Below are positions 7,408 through 16,822 of a stretch of 64,000 nt of DNA, piece by piece. This stretch comes from Embleya scabrispora (GTDB lineage Bacteria > Actinomycetota > Actinomycetes > Streptomycetales > Streptomycetaceae): contig NZ_MWQN01000001.1 of NCBI RefSeq assembly GCF_002024165.1, forward strand, positions 434,001 to 498,000. Direction: 5' to 3'. Both the position numbers and the translations under genes were made by a program. The first letter of the stretch is position 1; each line of letters opens with the position of its first letter. A model generated the notes under the pieces. The model was given only the letters and a program-made list of their open reading frames with translations. It made no database searches and was not told the DNA's origin.

Positions 7408-9134
7408 TCCGACTGCTGCGCGCACATCTGCGCCCCTACGCCAAGCCGATCGGCCTGGTGGTGGTGCTGCAACTGATCCAGACCCTCGCCACCCTGTATC
7501 TGCCGACCCTCAACGCCGATCTGATCAACCACGGCGTGATCGAGGGCGACACCGGCTACATCCTGCGCGTCGGCGGCACGATGATCGGCGTCACCCTGGT
7601 CCAGATCGTCTGCGCCGCGTTCGCCGTGTACTTCGGTGCCCGTATCGCCATGGGCGTGGGCCGCGACATCCGCTCCGCCGTGTTCGACCGGGTGCAGACC
7701 TTCTCCGCCCGCGAGGTCGGCCGGTTCGGCGCCCCGTCGTTGATCACCCGCACCACCAACGACGTGCAACAGGTCCAGATGCTGGCGCTGTTGACGCTGA
7801 CCCTGATGGTGTCCGCGCCGATCATGTGCTTCGGCGGCATCCTGATGGCGGTCAACCAGGACGTCCCGATGTCCCTGCTGTTCCTGCTGATCGTGCCCGC
7901 GCTGATCCTGGCCGTGGGTTGGATCGTCCGGGCGATGCCGCCGCTGTTTCGCACGCTCCAGGGCCGGATCGACAACGTGAACCGGATCATGCGCGAGCAG
8001 ATCACCGGGATCCGGGTGATCCGCGCGTTCGGCCGCGACGGCCACGAACAGGCCCGCTACGCGGACGCCAACGCGGACATCCGCGACGTGTCGCTCTCCG
8101 TCGGCCGACTGATGGCGTTCATGTACCCGTCGGTCCTGCTGGTGTGGGAGACCTCGGCGATCGTCATCGTGTGGATCGGCGGGCACCGGATCGGCGACGG
8201 GTCGATGGACATCGGCGCCCTGGTCGCCTTCCTCAGCTACCTGATGCAGATCCTGACCTCGGTCATGATGGCCACCTTCATGACCATGATGATCCCGCGT
8301 GCGGCGGTGTGCGCCGACCGGATCACCGAGGTCCTGGACACCGAGACGAGCCTGACCGTGTCGAAGGCACCGGTGACCGCGCTGCACGCGCACGGCCGGC
8401 TCGAGCTGCGCGACGTGAGCTTTTGCTATCCGGGCGCGGAGGAGCCGGTCCTGCGCGGGATCGACCTGATCGCCCGGCCCGGCGAGACCACCGCGGTGAT
8501 CGGCAGCACCGGTGCGGGCAAGACCACGCTGCTGGGCCTGATTCCGCGCCTGCTGGACGTGACCGGCGGCTCGGTGCTGATCGGCGGCGTGGACACCCGC
8601 GAGATCGAGGCCGGGCTGCTGTCGCGCACGGTGGGCCTGGTCCCGCAGAAGCCGTACCTGTTCTCCGGCACCGTCGCCTCCAACCTGCGCTACGGCAATC
8701 CGGACGCCACCGACGAGGAGTTGTGGCGGGCCCTGGAGATCGCCCAGGCCCGCGACTTCGTCGAGGCCCTGCCCGAGAAGCTGGACGCGCCGATCGCCCA
8801 GGGCGGCGGCAACGTCTCCGGCGGCCAGCGGCAGCGCCTGGCGATCGCCCGGCTACTGGTGGTCAAACCGGAGATCTACCTGTTCGACGACTCGTTCTCC
8901 GCGCTGGACTACGCCACCGACGCGGCACTGCGCGCGGCGCTGCTCGCGGAGACCGCCGAGGCCACCGTGGTGATCGTGGCGCAGCGGGTGGCCACCATCC
9001 GGCACGCGGACCGGATCGTGGTGCTGGACGAGGGCCGTGTCGTCGGCACCGGCACACACACCGAGTTGATGGCCGGCAACGACACCTACCGCGAGATCGT
9101 GCTGTCCCAGCTCACCGAGGAGGAGGCGGCGTGA
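7401..9134 (+). CDS. ABC exporter subunit 1 (degenerate ATP site)
   Basis: 577 residues: an ABC transmembrane domain of six helices (about 15-300) and a nucleotide-binding domain with Walker A GSTGAGKTT (about 367-375), signature NVSGGQRQRLAIARLL (about 471) and Walker B IYLFDDSFSALD. The residue after the Walker B Asp is Asp rather than the catalytic Glu, as in the degenerate half of heterodimeric exporters such as TM287/288 and BmrCD. The GTG start follows an AGAGGA site. The stop overlaps the start of the partner gene by 4 nt. Likely substrates are drugs or lipophilic metabolites. The MerR-type promoter upstream suggests drug or redox induction. Confidence 0.9.
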   Translation: MLIRLLRAHLRPYAKPIGLVVVLQLIQTLATLYLPTLNADLINHGVIEGDTGYILRVGGTMIGVTLVQIVCAAFAVYFGARIAMGVGRDIRSAVFDRVQTFSAREVGRFGAPSLITRTTNDVQQVQMLALLTLTLMVSAPIMCFGGILMAVNQDVPMSLLFLLIVPALILAVGWIVRAMPPLFRTLQGRIDNVNRIMREQITGIRVIRAFGRDGHEQARYADANADIRDVSLSVGRLMAFMYPSVLLVWETSAIVIVWIGGHRIGDGSMDIGALVAFLSYLMQILTSVMMATFMTMMIPRAAVCADRITEVLDTETSLTVSKAPVTALHAHGRLELRDVSFCYPGAEEPVLRGIDLIARPGETTAVIGSTGAGKTTLLGLIPRLLDVTGGSVLIGGVDTREIEAGLLSRTVGLVPQKPYLFSGTVASNLRYGNPDATDEELWRALEIAQARDFVEALPEKLDAPIAQGGGNVSGGQRQRLAIARLLVVKPEIYLFDDSFSALDYATDAALRAALLAETAEATVVIVAQRVATIRHADRIVVLDEGRVVGTGTHTELMAGNDTYREIVLSQLTEEEAA

Positions 9135-11050
9135 CCACCACCGACGAGGGCGCCGGCCCGCGCGAGACCGAGACCGGGAACGATACCGAGACCGAGGCCG
9201 CCGTCCCCGCCCGCCGCCCGGGACCGCCGGCCGGCGGTGGACCGATGACGCGGATGATCGGCGGCCCGCCCGTCGAGAAGTCGATGCACTTCAAGGCCAG
9301 CAGTCGGCGACTGCTGCGCATGATGGCCCCCGAGCGCACCCGGCTGTACGCCCTGCTGTTCTGCGGCATCGCGGGTGTCGGCCTGTCGGTGCTCACCCCC
9401 CGGCTGCTCGGCAAGGCCACCGACGCGATCTTCACCGGCGTGGGCGGCGGCGGGAGTATCGACTACGACCACGTCCGCGACATCCTGCTCGTCACCTTCG
9501 CGGTGGTGGCCGGCTCGGTGCTGTTCGCCTTCGTCCAGGGTCGCCTGACCGCGACCATCGTGCAGCGCACCACCTACCGGCTGCGCGAGCAGGCCGAGAC
9601 CAAGCTGTCCCGGCTGCCGCTGAACTACTTCGACAAGCAGCCCCGGGGCGAGGTGCTCTCGCGCACCACCAACGACATCGACAACATCGCCCAGACCCTC
9701 CAGCAGGCGATGGGCCAGATCGTGCGCTCGCTGCTGACCATCGTCGGCGTGCTGGTGATGATGTTCTGGATCTCCCCGCTGCTCGCGCTGGTCGCACTGA
9801 TCAGCGTGCCCACCTCGATCCTGGTCACCGTGGTTATCGGCAAGCGCGCCCAGCCGCAGTTCGTCAAGCAGTGGTCGAGCACCGGCAAGCTCAACGCGCA
9901 CATCGAGGAGATGTACACCGGTCACGCGCTGGTCAAGGTGTTCGGTCGGCAGAAGGAGTCCGCCGAGGTCTTCGACAAGCACAACGAGGCGCTGTACACG
10001 GCCGGGTTCAAGGCCCAGTTCATCTCCGGCCTGATCCAGCCGGCGATGTCCTTCGTGGGCAACCTCAACTACGTGCTGGTCGCGGTGATCGGCGGGCTGC
10101 GGGTGTCCTCGGGCGCGATGACGCTCGGCGACATCCAGGCGTTCATCCAGTACTCGTACGAGTTCAACGGACCCGTCACCCAGGTCGCCGCGATGTCCAA
10201 CCTGCTCCAGTCCGGGGTGGCCTCGGCGGAGCGGGTGTTCGCGCTGCTCGACGCCAAGGAGCAGTCCCCGGACCCGGAGCCGGCCGTACGCCTGGACAAG
10301 GTGACCGGGCACGTCGCCTTCGAGGGCGTCACCTTCCGCTACGAGCCGACCAAGCCGCTGATCGAGAACCTGGACCTGGAGGTGCACCCGGGCCAGACGG
10401 TGGCCATCGTCGGCCCGACCGGCGCGGGCAAGACCACGCTGGTGAACCTGCTGATGCGGTTCTACGAGGTCACCGAGGGGCGAATCACCGTCGACGGTGT
10501 GGACATCGCCACGATGACCCGCGAGGACCTGCGCGCGCCGATCGGGATGGTGCTCCAGGACACGTGGCTGATCGGCGGCACGATCGCGGACAACATCGCG
10601 TACGGCGTCGGCGACGTCTCGCGCGAGCGCGTCGTCGCGGCGGCCCGGGCCACCCACGCCGACCGCTTCGTGCGCACCCTGCCCGACGGATACGACACCG
10701 TGCTCGACGACGAGGCCGGCAACCTCAGCGCCGGCGAGAAGCAACTGCTCACCATCGCCCGGGCGTTCCTGACCGAGCCGCAGATCCTGGTGCTCGACGA
10801 GGCGACCAGTTCGGTGGACACCCGTACCGAGGTGCTGATCCAGAAGGCGATGAACTCGCTGCGCAAGGGCCGGACCAGCTTCGTGATCGCGCACCGGTTG
10901 TCCACGATCCGCGACGCGGATGTGATCCTGGTGATGGAGTCCGGTTCGATCGTCGAACAGGGCACGCACGAGGCGCTGTTGGCCTCGGACGGTGCCTATG
11001 CCCGGCTGTACGCCTCGCAGTTCGCCCAGCCGGCGGCGGAAGTCCTGTAG
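9131..11050 (+). CDS. ABC exporter subunit 2 (canonical ATP site)
   Basis: 639 residues. An unusual about 55-residue N-terminal extension, Thr/Glu-rich then Pro/Gly-rich, precedes the transmembrane domain (about 70-360). The nucleotide-binding domain follows with Walker A GPTGAGKTT (about 427), signature NLSAGEKQLLTIARAF and a complete Walker B LVLDEATSSVD. It therefore supplies the catalytic Glu missing in the partner, and the two should form a heterodimeric multidrug-type exporter. GTG overlaps the previous stop (GTGA). No gene follows on this strand; the next gene, an MFS exporter, is convergent only 27 bp away. Confidence 0.9.
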   Translation: MTTTDEGAGPRETETGNDTETEAAVPARRPGPPAGGGPMTRMIGGPPVEKSMHFKASSRRLLRMMAPERTRLYALLFCGIAGVGLSVLTPRLLGKATDAIFTGVGGGGSIDYDHVRDILLVTFAVVAGSVLFAFVQGRLTATIVQRTTYRLREQAETKLSRLPLNYFDKQPRGEVLSRTTNDIDNIAQTLQQAMGQIVRSLLTIVGVLVMMFWISPLLALVALISVPTSILVTVVIGKRAQPQFVKQWSSTGKLNAHIEEMYTGHALVKVFGRQKESAEVFDKHNEALYTAGFKAQFISGLIQPAMSFVGNLNYVLVAVIGGLRVSSGAMTLGDIQAFIQYSYEFNGPVTQVAAMSNLLQSGVASAERVFALLDAKEQSPDPEPAVRLDKVTGHVAFEGVTFRYEPTKPLIENLDLEVHPGQTVAIVGPTGAGKTTLVNLLMRFYEVTEGRITVDGVDIATMTREDLRAPIGMVLQDTWLIGGTIADNIAYGVGDVSRERVVAAARATHADRFVRTLPDGYDTVLDDEAGNLSAGEKQLLTIARAFLTEPQILVLDEATSSVDTRTEVLIQKAMNSLRKGRTSFVIAHRLSTIRDADVILVMESGSIVEQGTHEALLASDGAYARLYASQFAQPAAEVL

Positions 11051-11077
11051 CCCGATGGGCGGTCCGGCGTCCGGGGG

Positions 11078-12355
11078 TCAGGCGCCGGGCCGCCGGGCGG
11101 GTTCGGGGGCGGCGTCGGGTTCGGCGGCCCCGGCCGCGCCGCGGCCGCCGGACAGCACCAGGCCGACCAGGAGTTGGCCGACGGCGGTGACCACGAGGGC
11201 GGCCATCGGCACCGTCCACCCGCCGGTGGCACCGTGCATCAGGCCCAGCGCGAACGGGCCGGTCGCGGCGACCCCGTAGCCGAGCGACTGGGCCAGCGTG
11301 GACAGCGCGGTCGTCTCGGCGGCGCCGGCACCACTGCCGCCGATCACCGAGAGCACCAGCGGGAACGAGCAAAAGCCCACGCCGACCGCCACCGCCCACA
11401 GCACCGGCGCCGCGACCGGCGCGACCAGCAGTCCGGTGAAGCCGATCAGCATGCTCACCGAGACCAGGACGAACGCCGGCCGCAGTCGCCCGGTGGCCCG
11501 CACGAACGCGAGCAGCGCGAACGTGGCCGGGATACCCGCACCCTGGGTGATCGCCAGCATCGCGCCCGCGCCGCCGTGGCTCATCCCCCGGTCCGACAGC
11601 AGCGTGGGCAACCACCCCACCAGCGCGTAGCAGTTCAACGCCTGAAGCGCGAAGTAGGCGGTGACCAGGCGGCCCAGGCGGGTGCGCGCCATCGCCCACG
11701 GCGACACGTGCCCCGCGGCGCCGGTGCCGCCGGCCGCCGCGTGCGGGGCCCGGACCAGCGACCACACGAGCAGCGCCGCCACCGCCGGGATCGCCCACAC
11801 GGCCAGGCCCAGCGAGGGCGAGTCGAACCCGTCGGCCACCGGCACGGCCACCGCCGCGGCCAGCGTCGCGCCCAGCGCCATCACCGTGGTGTACACCCCG
11901 GTCAGCACCGACACGCGGTGCGGGAAGTGCCCGCGCAGCAGGGCGGGCAGCAGCACGTTGCCCACCGCCAGCCCCGACATGCCCACGACGGTGCCGGTCA
12001 GCAGCGCCCAGGTGGCCGGCACCATCCGCAGGCCCAGCCCGGCGGCGAGCGCGACCAGCGCCACCAGAACCGCACGCTCGGTGCCGAACCGGCGGGCCAG
12101 CGGCGAGGCGGTCAGCCCGGCGGCGGCGAAGCACAGGGTCGGCAGGGTGGGCAGCAGCGACGCGGTCACCGAGCCGAAGCCCAGCGTGTCGCGCAGCGCC
12201 TCCAGGAGCGCCGCCGCGCTGCTGATGCCGAGCCGCAGGTTGAACGCGATCAGCACGATGCCCACACCGGCCAACCACGCGGCCCGCCGGCGGGCGGCCG
12301 GATCGGCGACGGTCGGCACCGCGGGCGAGGTGGGGGCGGGGGCGGCGGAAGTCAT
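11078..12355 (-). CDS. MFS transporter, CynX/NimT type
   Basis: 425 residues with about 12 hydrophobic helices, and an N-terminal half motif GIVLIAFNLRLGISSAAALLEAL typical of CynX/NimT-like MFS carriers (cyanate or 2-nitroimidazole transport families). The start is placed at the ATG giving MTSAAPAP; upstream in-frame residues run into the operator region. No clear Shine-Dalgarno precedes it. It is transcribed divergently from a FadR-type regulator, with a palindromic operator between them, so that regulator most likely controls it. The substrate is unknown. Confidence 0.85.
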   Translation of the reverse strand: MTSAAPAPTSPAVPTVADPAARRRAAWLAGVGIVLIAFNLRLGISSAAALLEALRDTLGFGSVTASLLPTLPTLCFAAAGLTASPLARRFGTERAVLVALVALAAGLGLRMVPATWALLTGTVVGMSGLAVGNVLLPALLRGHFPHRVSVLTGVYTTVMALGATLAAAVAVPVADGFDSPSLGLAVWAIPAVAALLVWSLVRAPHAAAGGTGAAGHVSPWAMARTRLGRLVTAYFALQALNCYALVGWLPTLLSDRGMSHGGAGAMLAITQGAGIPATFALLAFVRATGRLRPAFVLVSVSMLIGFTGLLVAPVAAPVLWAVAVGVGFCSFPLVLSVIGGSGAGAAETTALSTLAQSLGYGVAATGPFALGLMHGATGGWTVPMAALVVTAVGQLLVGLVLSGGRGAAGAAEPDAAPEPARRPGA

Positions 12356-12394
12356 GGATAAAAGGTAAGACGTCTGATGAATCCTGTCCAGATG

Positions 12395-12413
12395 ACGTCC
12401 GATCATCGGACGT
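12395..12413. promoter_or_regulatory. Palindromic GntR/FadR-type operator
   Basis: ACGTCCGATCATCGGACGT is a 9+1+9 palindrome in the divergent interval between the MFS gene and the GntR gene. A related partial copy, GACGTCTGATGA, lies at 12369-12380. Position and symmetry suit a dimeric FadR-subfamily repressor acting on both genes. Confidence 0.5.
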
Positions 12414-12516
12414 GTGCGGAGGTATCCTGAGATCCCGCGACGGTTCCGGGGCCCGTCGTTCGAATTCCGCGGCCGCTCCGGCCGCCCCGACGTCCCAGGT
12501 CAGGAGCCCGCGCGCG

Positions 12517-13257
12517 ATGAGCAGCCTCGAATCCGTGCGCCGGCCGGCGCTGTCCGCCGAGGTGATCGCCCGGCTGCGCGAGCGGATCACCTCCGGCGAC
12601 TGGCCGGTGGGCGGCCGCATCCCGCCGGAGCCCGAACTGATGACACAGCTCCAGGTGGCCCGGGGCACGCTGCGCGAGGCGGTGCGCGCGCTCGCCCACG
12701 CGGGCCTGCTCGATGTGCGCCAGGGCGACGGCACCTACGTCCGCGCGGTCAGCGAACTCTCCGGCGCGGTGGAACGCCTCTACGGCGGCAGCGACATCGG
12801 CCAGGTCCTGGAGGTCCGCCAGGCACTCGACCTCCAGGCCGCCCGGCTCGCCGCGATCCGCGCCGAGGAGAGCGACCTGGCCGCGCTCGACGACGCGCTG
12901 CGCCGGCGCCGGGCGGCGTGGGACGCGCGGGACTTCGACGCGTGGATCGCCGCCGACTGGGAGTTCCACCTGGGCGTCGCCGACGCGGCGCACAATCCGC
13001 TGCTGGCCGAGCTGTACCGCAACCTGTCCGGCCCGGTGCGGGCCTCGGTGGCCGACTCCTGGACCGATCCGGGCTACCAGGGCGCGGCACCCGCGGGCCA
13101 CGAGGACCTGCTCCGCGCGCTGCGCGAGCGCGACCCGGCCGAGGCCGCGCGCCAGGCCGATGCCAACCTGACCGACACGCACGACTGGCACGCGGTGCGC
13201 TCGGCGAACCACCCGGCGCCGCAGGCGAGTCGCCCGAAAGGGGAGCCGCGGCGTTAG
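12517..13257 (+). CDS. FadR-subfamily GntR transcriptional regulator
   Basis: 246 residues. A GntR winged helix (about 12-75: RITSGDWPVGGRIPPEPELM and the GTLREAVRAL recognition helix, then QGDGTYVRA wing) is joined to an all-helical FCD ligand domain. The FCD domain has the metal-binding pattern Asp in DFDAWIAADWEFH, His in the same helix, and later His residues (GHEDLL; TDTHDWH). FadR-type regulators bind carboxylic acids. The ATG with GGAG about 10 nt upstream was chosen over an upstream ATG at 12412 that lies inside the operator. It is divergent from the MFS carrier, and the next gene (a PLP enzyme) is only 11 bp downstream, so all three may form one metabolic unit. Confidence 0.85.
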   Translation: MSSLESVRRPALSAEVIARLRERITSGDWPVGGRIPPEPELMTQLQVARGTLREAVRALAHAGLLDVRQGDGTYVRAVSELSGAVERLYGGSDIGQVLEVRQALDLQAARLAAIRAEESDLAALDDALRRRRAAWDARDFDAWIAADWEFHLGVADAAHNPLLAELYRNLSGPVRASVADSWTDPGYQGAAPAGHEDLLRALRERDPAEAARQADANLTDTHDWHAVRSANHPAPQASRPKGEPRR

Positions 13258-13268
13258 GCTCGGCGGTC

Positions 13269-14510
13269 ATGATCTCCGAAGACTCCTCGCCCGCGTCGAA
13301 CCCGTCCGGCCCGGGGGAATCGCTGGCCACGGTGCAGCGTTCGCTGGGCGATCCCAGTGTCGAGTTTCCGCTGTGGCCGCCGCTGGTGTCCGGGTGTCCG
13401 GTGACGAGCACCGACGAGGTCGCCTATCCGGTCGAGGTGGACTACGCCTACGACCGGGTCGAGCCGGAAGTGTTCGCGCCGGGTCGGCCGCGCACCGGAC
13501 CGGCCCGCTGGGCGCCGCTGTTGCCACCGCTGCTCGGGCCGGGTCTGGGCGAGGGCGACACGCCGCTGATCGAGTTCGGCGGCGGGGTGTACATCAAGGA
13601 CGAGTCGCGCAACCCCACCTGGAGCCACAAGGACCGGATCAACCGGGTCACGGTCTCCGCCGCGCTCGCGGTGGGCGCGCCCGGCGTCGTGGTGTCCTCC
13701 TCCGGCAACCACGGGGCGTCGGCGGCGGCCTTCGCCGCCCGGGCCGGGCTGCCGGCGGTGGTGTTGGCGTCCTCGGACGCGCCGCCGGCGGTGCACTCGT
13801 TCCTGGAGGCGTACGGCGCGACCGTGCTGCCCGTACCGGCCGAGGCGCGGTGGGCGCTGATGCGCGAGATCGTCGACCGGCTCGGCTTCCACCCGCTGAG
13901 CAACCTCACCCCCACGCACACCGGCCACGCCTTCGGCCCCGAGGGCTACAAGACCATCGCGTACGAGATCCACGCCGAACTCGGCGTCCCGGCCGCGGTG
14001 TTCGTCCCCACCGGCTACGGCGAGCTGCTGTTCGGGGTGTGGAAGGGCTTCGCCGAACTGCGCCGCCTCGGCCTGACCGACCGCGTCCCGCGGCTGTTCT
14101 CGTGCGAGCCGGCTGCCGGCGGACCCCTGGCCGCGGCGGTGCGCGCGGGTCGGCCGGCCGCACACGTCCCGGTCGGCCGGACCACCGCGTACGCGATCGA
14201 TTGCCCCGTCGGCGGCTACCGGGGCGTCCTCGCCCTGGAGCGCGACGAACGCCGGGCGCTGCTCCTGACCGACGCCCAACTGGCGGCGGCCCGCGCCGAG
14301 TTGAGCCGCCAGGGCATCTGGGTGGAAACCTCGGCCGCGGCGGGCCTGGCGGGCCTGCGCGCACACGGGCCGATCGAGGGCCCGGTGGTCTGCGTGGCCA
14401 CGTCCAGCGGCTTCAAGGACCTCGACGTCGGCACCCACCGGCCGAAACCGGTCGAGCCGACGTGGGCGGGGGTCGAGGCGCGCCTGCGGGCGGCGGGCAT
14501 CGCGGCGTAG
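13269..14510 (+). CDS. PLP-dependent threonine synthase-like enzyme
   Basis: 413 residues of fold-type II PLP enzyme. Schiff-base Lys121 lies in NPTWSHKDR and the phosphate-contacting SSSGNHGASAA loop is at about 143-153. A Gly-rich PTGYGELLFG segment and TSSGFKDLD near the C-terminus complete the fold. The SHKDR lysine motif resembles threonine synthase (SFKDR) more than cysteine synthase. An N-terminal arm of about 90 residues is present, as in threonine synthases. The genuine biosynthetic enzyme is usually clustered with hom and thrB, which are absent here, so a paralogue acting on another beta/gamma-substituted amino acid is likely. Confidence 0.83.
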   Translation: MISEDSSPASNPSGPGESLATVQRSLGDPSVEFPLWPPLVSGCPVTSTDEVAYPVEVDYAYDRVEPEVFAPGRPRTGPARWAPLLPPLLGPGLGEGDTPLIEFGGGVYIKDESRNPTWSHKDRINRVTVSAALAVGAPGVVVSSSGNHGASAAAFAARAGLPAVVLASSDAPPAVHSFLEAYGATVLPVPAEARWALMREIVDRLGFHPLSNLTPTHTGHAFGPEGYKTIAYEIHAELGVPAAVFVPTGYGELLFGVWKGFAELRRLGLTDRVPRLFSCEPAAGGPLAAAVRAGRPAAHVPVGRTTAYAIDCPVGGYRGVLALERDERRALLLTDAQLAAARAELSRQGIWVETSAAAGLAGLRAHGPIEGPVVCVATSSGFKDLDVGTHRPKPVEPTWAGVEARLRAAGIAA

Positions 14511-14532
14511 CGGCGGCGTTGCCGGCGCCCGA

Positions 14533-15147
14533 TCAGCCCGTCGTCACGCGCTCCCCCGCGCGCAGGACCCCGAACACGTGTTCCACGGTGGACTGCTTCT
14601 CGCCGACCGGCGCCACGTAGTCGATCGCCGCCCGGGCCGCCGCCTCGCCCAATGTGCGGGTGATCGTCCAGGCGGCCAGATACTGCGAGGCCATGCAGCC
14701 GCCGGCCGTGGCGATCGGGCCGGACGCGTGGAACGGGGCGTCCAGGACCTCGACCCCGGCCGCCTCGACCCACGGCCGGGAGGTGGCGTCGGTACAGGCG
14801 GGCAGGTGGGCCAGCAGGCCGAGTCGGGCCAGGACCAGGGCGCCGGAGCACTGGGAGCCGACGAGTTGCCGGCCGGGGTCGAGCGGCAGGCTCGCGAGCA
14901 GCGTGTCGTCGGCGACCACGTCGCGGGTCCTGATGCCGCTGCCGATCAACACCACGTCGGCCTCGGGGATGAAGTCGAGCCCGCGTTGTCCGGTGATCTC
15001 CACGCCGTTCATCGAGGTGACGGTCGGCGTGGGCGTGGTGATGTACGCCGTCAGACCGTCGCGCCGACAGCGGTTGACGATGGCCGCCGCCACGAAGCTG
15101 TCCAGTTCGTTGAAGCCGTCGAAGGTGACCACGGCAACCTGCGTCAT
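14533..15147 (-). CDS. DJ-1/PfpI-family protein
   Basis: 204 residues. It begins MTQVAVVTFDGFNELDSF, the usual first strand of isonitrile hydratase-like DJ-1/PfpI proteins, and has the nucleophile elbow VGSQCSGALVLARLG with the reactive Cys at about residue 90. Family members include cyclohexylisocyanide hydratase, glyoxalase III and amidase-like regulators; no DNA-binding domain is attached here. An in-frame extension upstream was rejected because GGGGATGGG lies just before this ATG. It is convergent with the PLP enzyme gene, with a 22-bp gap. Confidence 0.8.
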   Translation of the reverse strand: MTQVAVVTFDGFNELDSFVAAAIVNRCRRDGLTAYITTPTPTVTSMNGVEITGQRGLDFIPEADVVLIGSGIRTRDVVADDTLLASLPLDPGRQLVGSQCSGALVLARLGLLAHLPACTDATSRPWVEAAGVEVLDAPFHASGPIATAGGCMASQYLAAWTITRTLGEAAARAAIDYVAPVGEKQSTVEHVFGVLRAGERVTTG

Positions 15148-15253
15148 CGACCCATCCCCGTTCGAATCGGTGTATTCACACTTTCCCGGCAGGCTACGCC
15201 TCGGCGGCGCGGACGATCTCACGACCCCACGGCAGTCGGGCGCGGCCCCGCCC

Positions 15254-15655
15254 CTACACCGTCCCCATCCGCCGCGTCACCGCGATCTCGATCACCACCC
15301 GCTCCGGGTTCACCCTCGGCTCGCGGTAGCGCTCGGTGTATCGCCGCACCGCCTCGGCGACGGCCTGCGGATCGCGGTTGACCGTCGCGATCCCCTCCAG
15401 CGTGGACCAGCGCCGCCCGGCCACCTGGGACAGTGCGACGCGGGCGCCCGGAGCCGCCGCGAGCACGTTGCGGACCTTCTTGCTCGCACCGTGCGAGATG
15501 ACCCGGGCGATCCCGGACACGTCGTCGTACGTGGCGCCGACGGGCACCTGGTGCGGCGTGCCGTCCGGGCGGTGGGTGACCAGCAGGCACAGGTGCCGTT
15601 CCTGCCAGAAGTCCCGGAAGTCCGCGGTGATGGTCGGCGGAACGTGCAACGTCAT
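15254..15655 (-). CDS. PPOX-class F420/FMN split-barrel oxidoreductase
   Basis: 133 residues, the usual size of a single-domain split barrel of the pyridoxamine 5'-phosphate oxidase-like superfamily. LCLLVTHRPDGTPHQVPVGAT is the first hairpin, followed by KKVRNVLAAAPGARVALS and a GIATVNRD strand. In actinobacteria such proteins commonly bind deazaflavin F420. I read ATG at 15655 as the start; a longer reading from 15775 adds an Ala/Arg-rich leader without conserved features. It is in tandem with the PEP-mutase-like gene upstream. A second member of the superfamily lies at 32432. Confidence 0.8.
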   Translation of the reverse strand: MTLHVPPTITADFRDFWQERHLCLLVTHRPDGTPHQVPVGATYDDVSGIARVISHGASKKVRNVLAAAPGARVALSQVAGRRWSTLEGIATVNRDPQAVAEAVRRYTERYREPRVNPERVVIEIAVTRRMGTV

Positions 15656-15784
15656 CGAGATCAGGTCTTTCACGATCGAGCCGGCCGAATCCGGCGAAGC
15701 CGTCCCGGCCCCGCCGCTCAGCAGTATGCCGCCCGCCGGGCGGGCCCGCGCCGAGGGTTGGGCCCGTACGGCCACGCCTCGGCC

Positions 15785-16612
15785 TCAGTCCGCCCAGTAG
15801 ACCTCCGACATCGCCTGCGCCTGCGCATACGTCGGCACGTCGCCCGCCGTCGCCTCGCCGTCGTGCGCGACCGCCCACGCCAGGTCCACCGCGCTCTGCA
15901 CCGCGACCCGGAACAGCAGCGACCCCGTGCTGATCCGGCGCACGCCCAGTTGCGCGAGGCGGGCCCGGGACAGTCCGGTGGGGCTGTACAGGATGTTCAG
16001 CGGCGCGTCGGTGGCGTCCACCAGCGTCTCGATCGCGGTCTCGTCCTGGACGCCCGGTACGAACACGCCGTCGGCCCCCGCCGCCCGGTAGGCCCGGATC
16101 CGCCGCACCGTCTCGTCGAGCGAGGCGCCCGCCCCGCCCGCCCAGTACGTGTCCGTGCGCGCGTTGACGAACAGCGTCGGCGCGGCCTCCTTGATCGCGG
16201 CGATCACCGCGACCTGGTGGTCCGCGTCGGTCAGCGTCCCGTCGGCCCGCCCGTCCTCGATGTTGATCCCCGCCACCCCGGCCCGCGCCAATTCGGCGCC
16301 CAACGCCGCGACGTCCCGCGGGCGCTCGGCGAAACCGCCCTCGACGTCGACGCTGATCGGCACCGGCAGCCGCGCGATCCCGACCCCCAGGCGCACCGTC
16401 TCCTCGCGCGTGCCGCCGACCCCGTCCGGCTTGCCCACCGCGATCGCGACGCCGAGGCTCGTGGTCCCGATCGCCGGGAACCCGCGCTCGACCAGCGCCG
16501 CAGCCGAGGCGTGATCCCACGCGTTCGGCAACACCAGTGGCGTCCCGGCCCGATGCAGGGCCAGGAATTCCGCGAAACGATCGGCGTTGGCGGCCTGGTT
16601 CACAGTACTCAT
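15785..16612 (-). CDS. Isocitrate lyase/PEP mutase family enzyme
   Basis: 275 residues of ICL/PEP-mutase barrel. VLPNAWDHASA near the N-terminus, GTTSLGVA, the metal-site strand SVDVEGGFAERP and the downstream NIEDGRADG acidic motif match the family. Oxaloacetate hydrolases, 2-methylisocitrate lyases and phosphonopyruvate enzymes share this frame. The catalytic KKCGH-type loop of true isocitrate lyase is not seen, so a small C-C or P-C lyase/hydrolase is more likely. It lies head-to-head with the AMP-forming ligase at 16823. Confidence 0.85.
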   Translation of the reverse strand: MSTVNQAANADRFAEFLALHRAGTPLVLPNAWDHASAAALVERGFPAIGTTSLGVAIAVGKPDGVGGTREETVRLGVGIARLPVPISVDVEGGFAERPRDVAALGAELARAGVAGINIEDGRADGTLTDADHQVAVIAAIKEAAPTLFVNARTDTYWAGGAGASLDETVRRIRAYRAAGADGVFVPGVQDETAIETLVDATDAPLNILYSPTGLSRARLAQLGVRRISTGSLLFRVAVQSAVDLAWAVAHDGEATAGDVPTYAQAQAMSEVYWAD

Positions 16613-16822
16613 CGAGCATGCCCTCCGGATCGACGGCGACCGCCCGATCGCGGCCGGCCCCGACGATCCTCCCCCACCGCCACCGGTCCCGACAGCCGAA
16701 ATCCCGGCGGCCCCTCGAAGATCCGAGACCGCGCCCCTTCGGCGCGACCGGCAGCGGGCTCCCCCCTCGAAGAGCCCGCCGCCCACCTGCGGTAGCGTCC
16801 GGGCGAGAAGGTCGGAGGCCCC

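Noticed and set aside
7067-9130. Upstream in-frame extension of the second ABC subunit
   Set aside because: The extension runs out of frame across the first ABC subunit and has no domain; GTG at 9131 overlaps the previous stop as coupled genes do.
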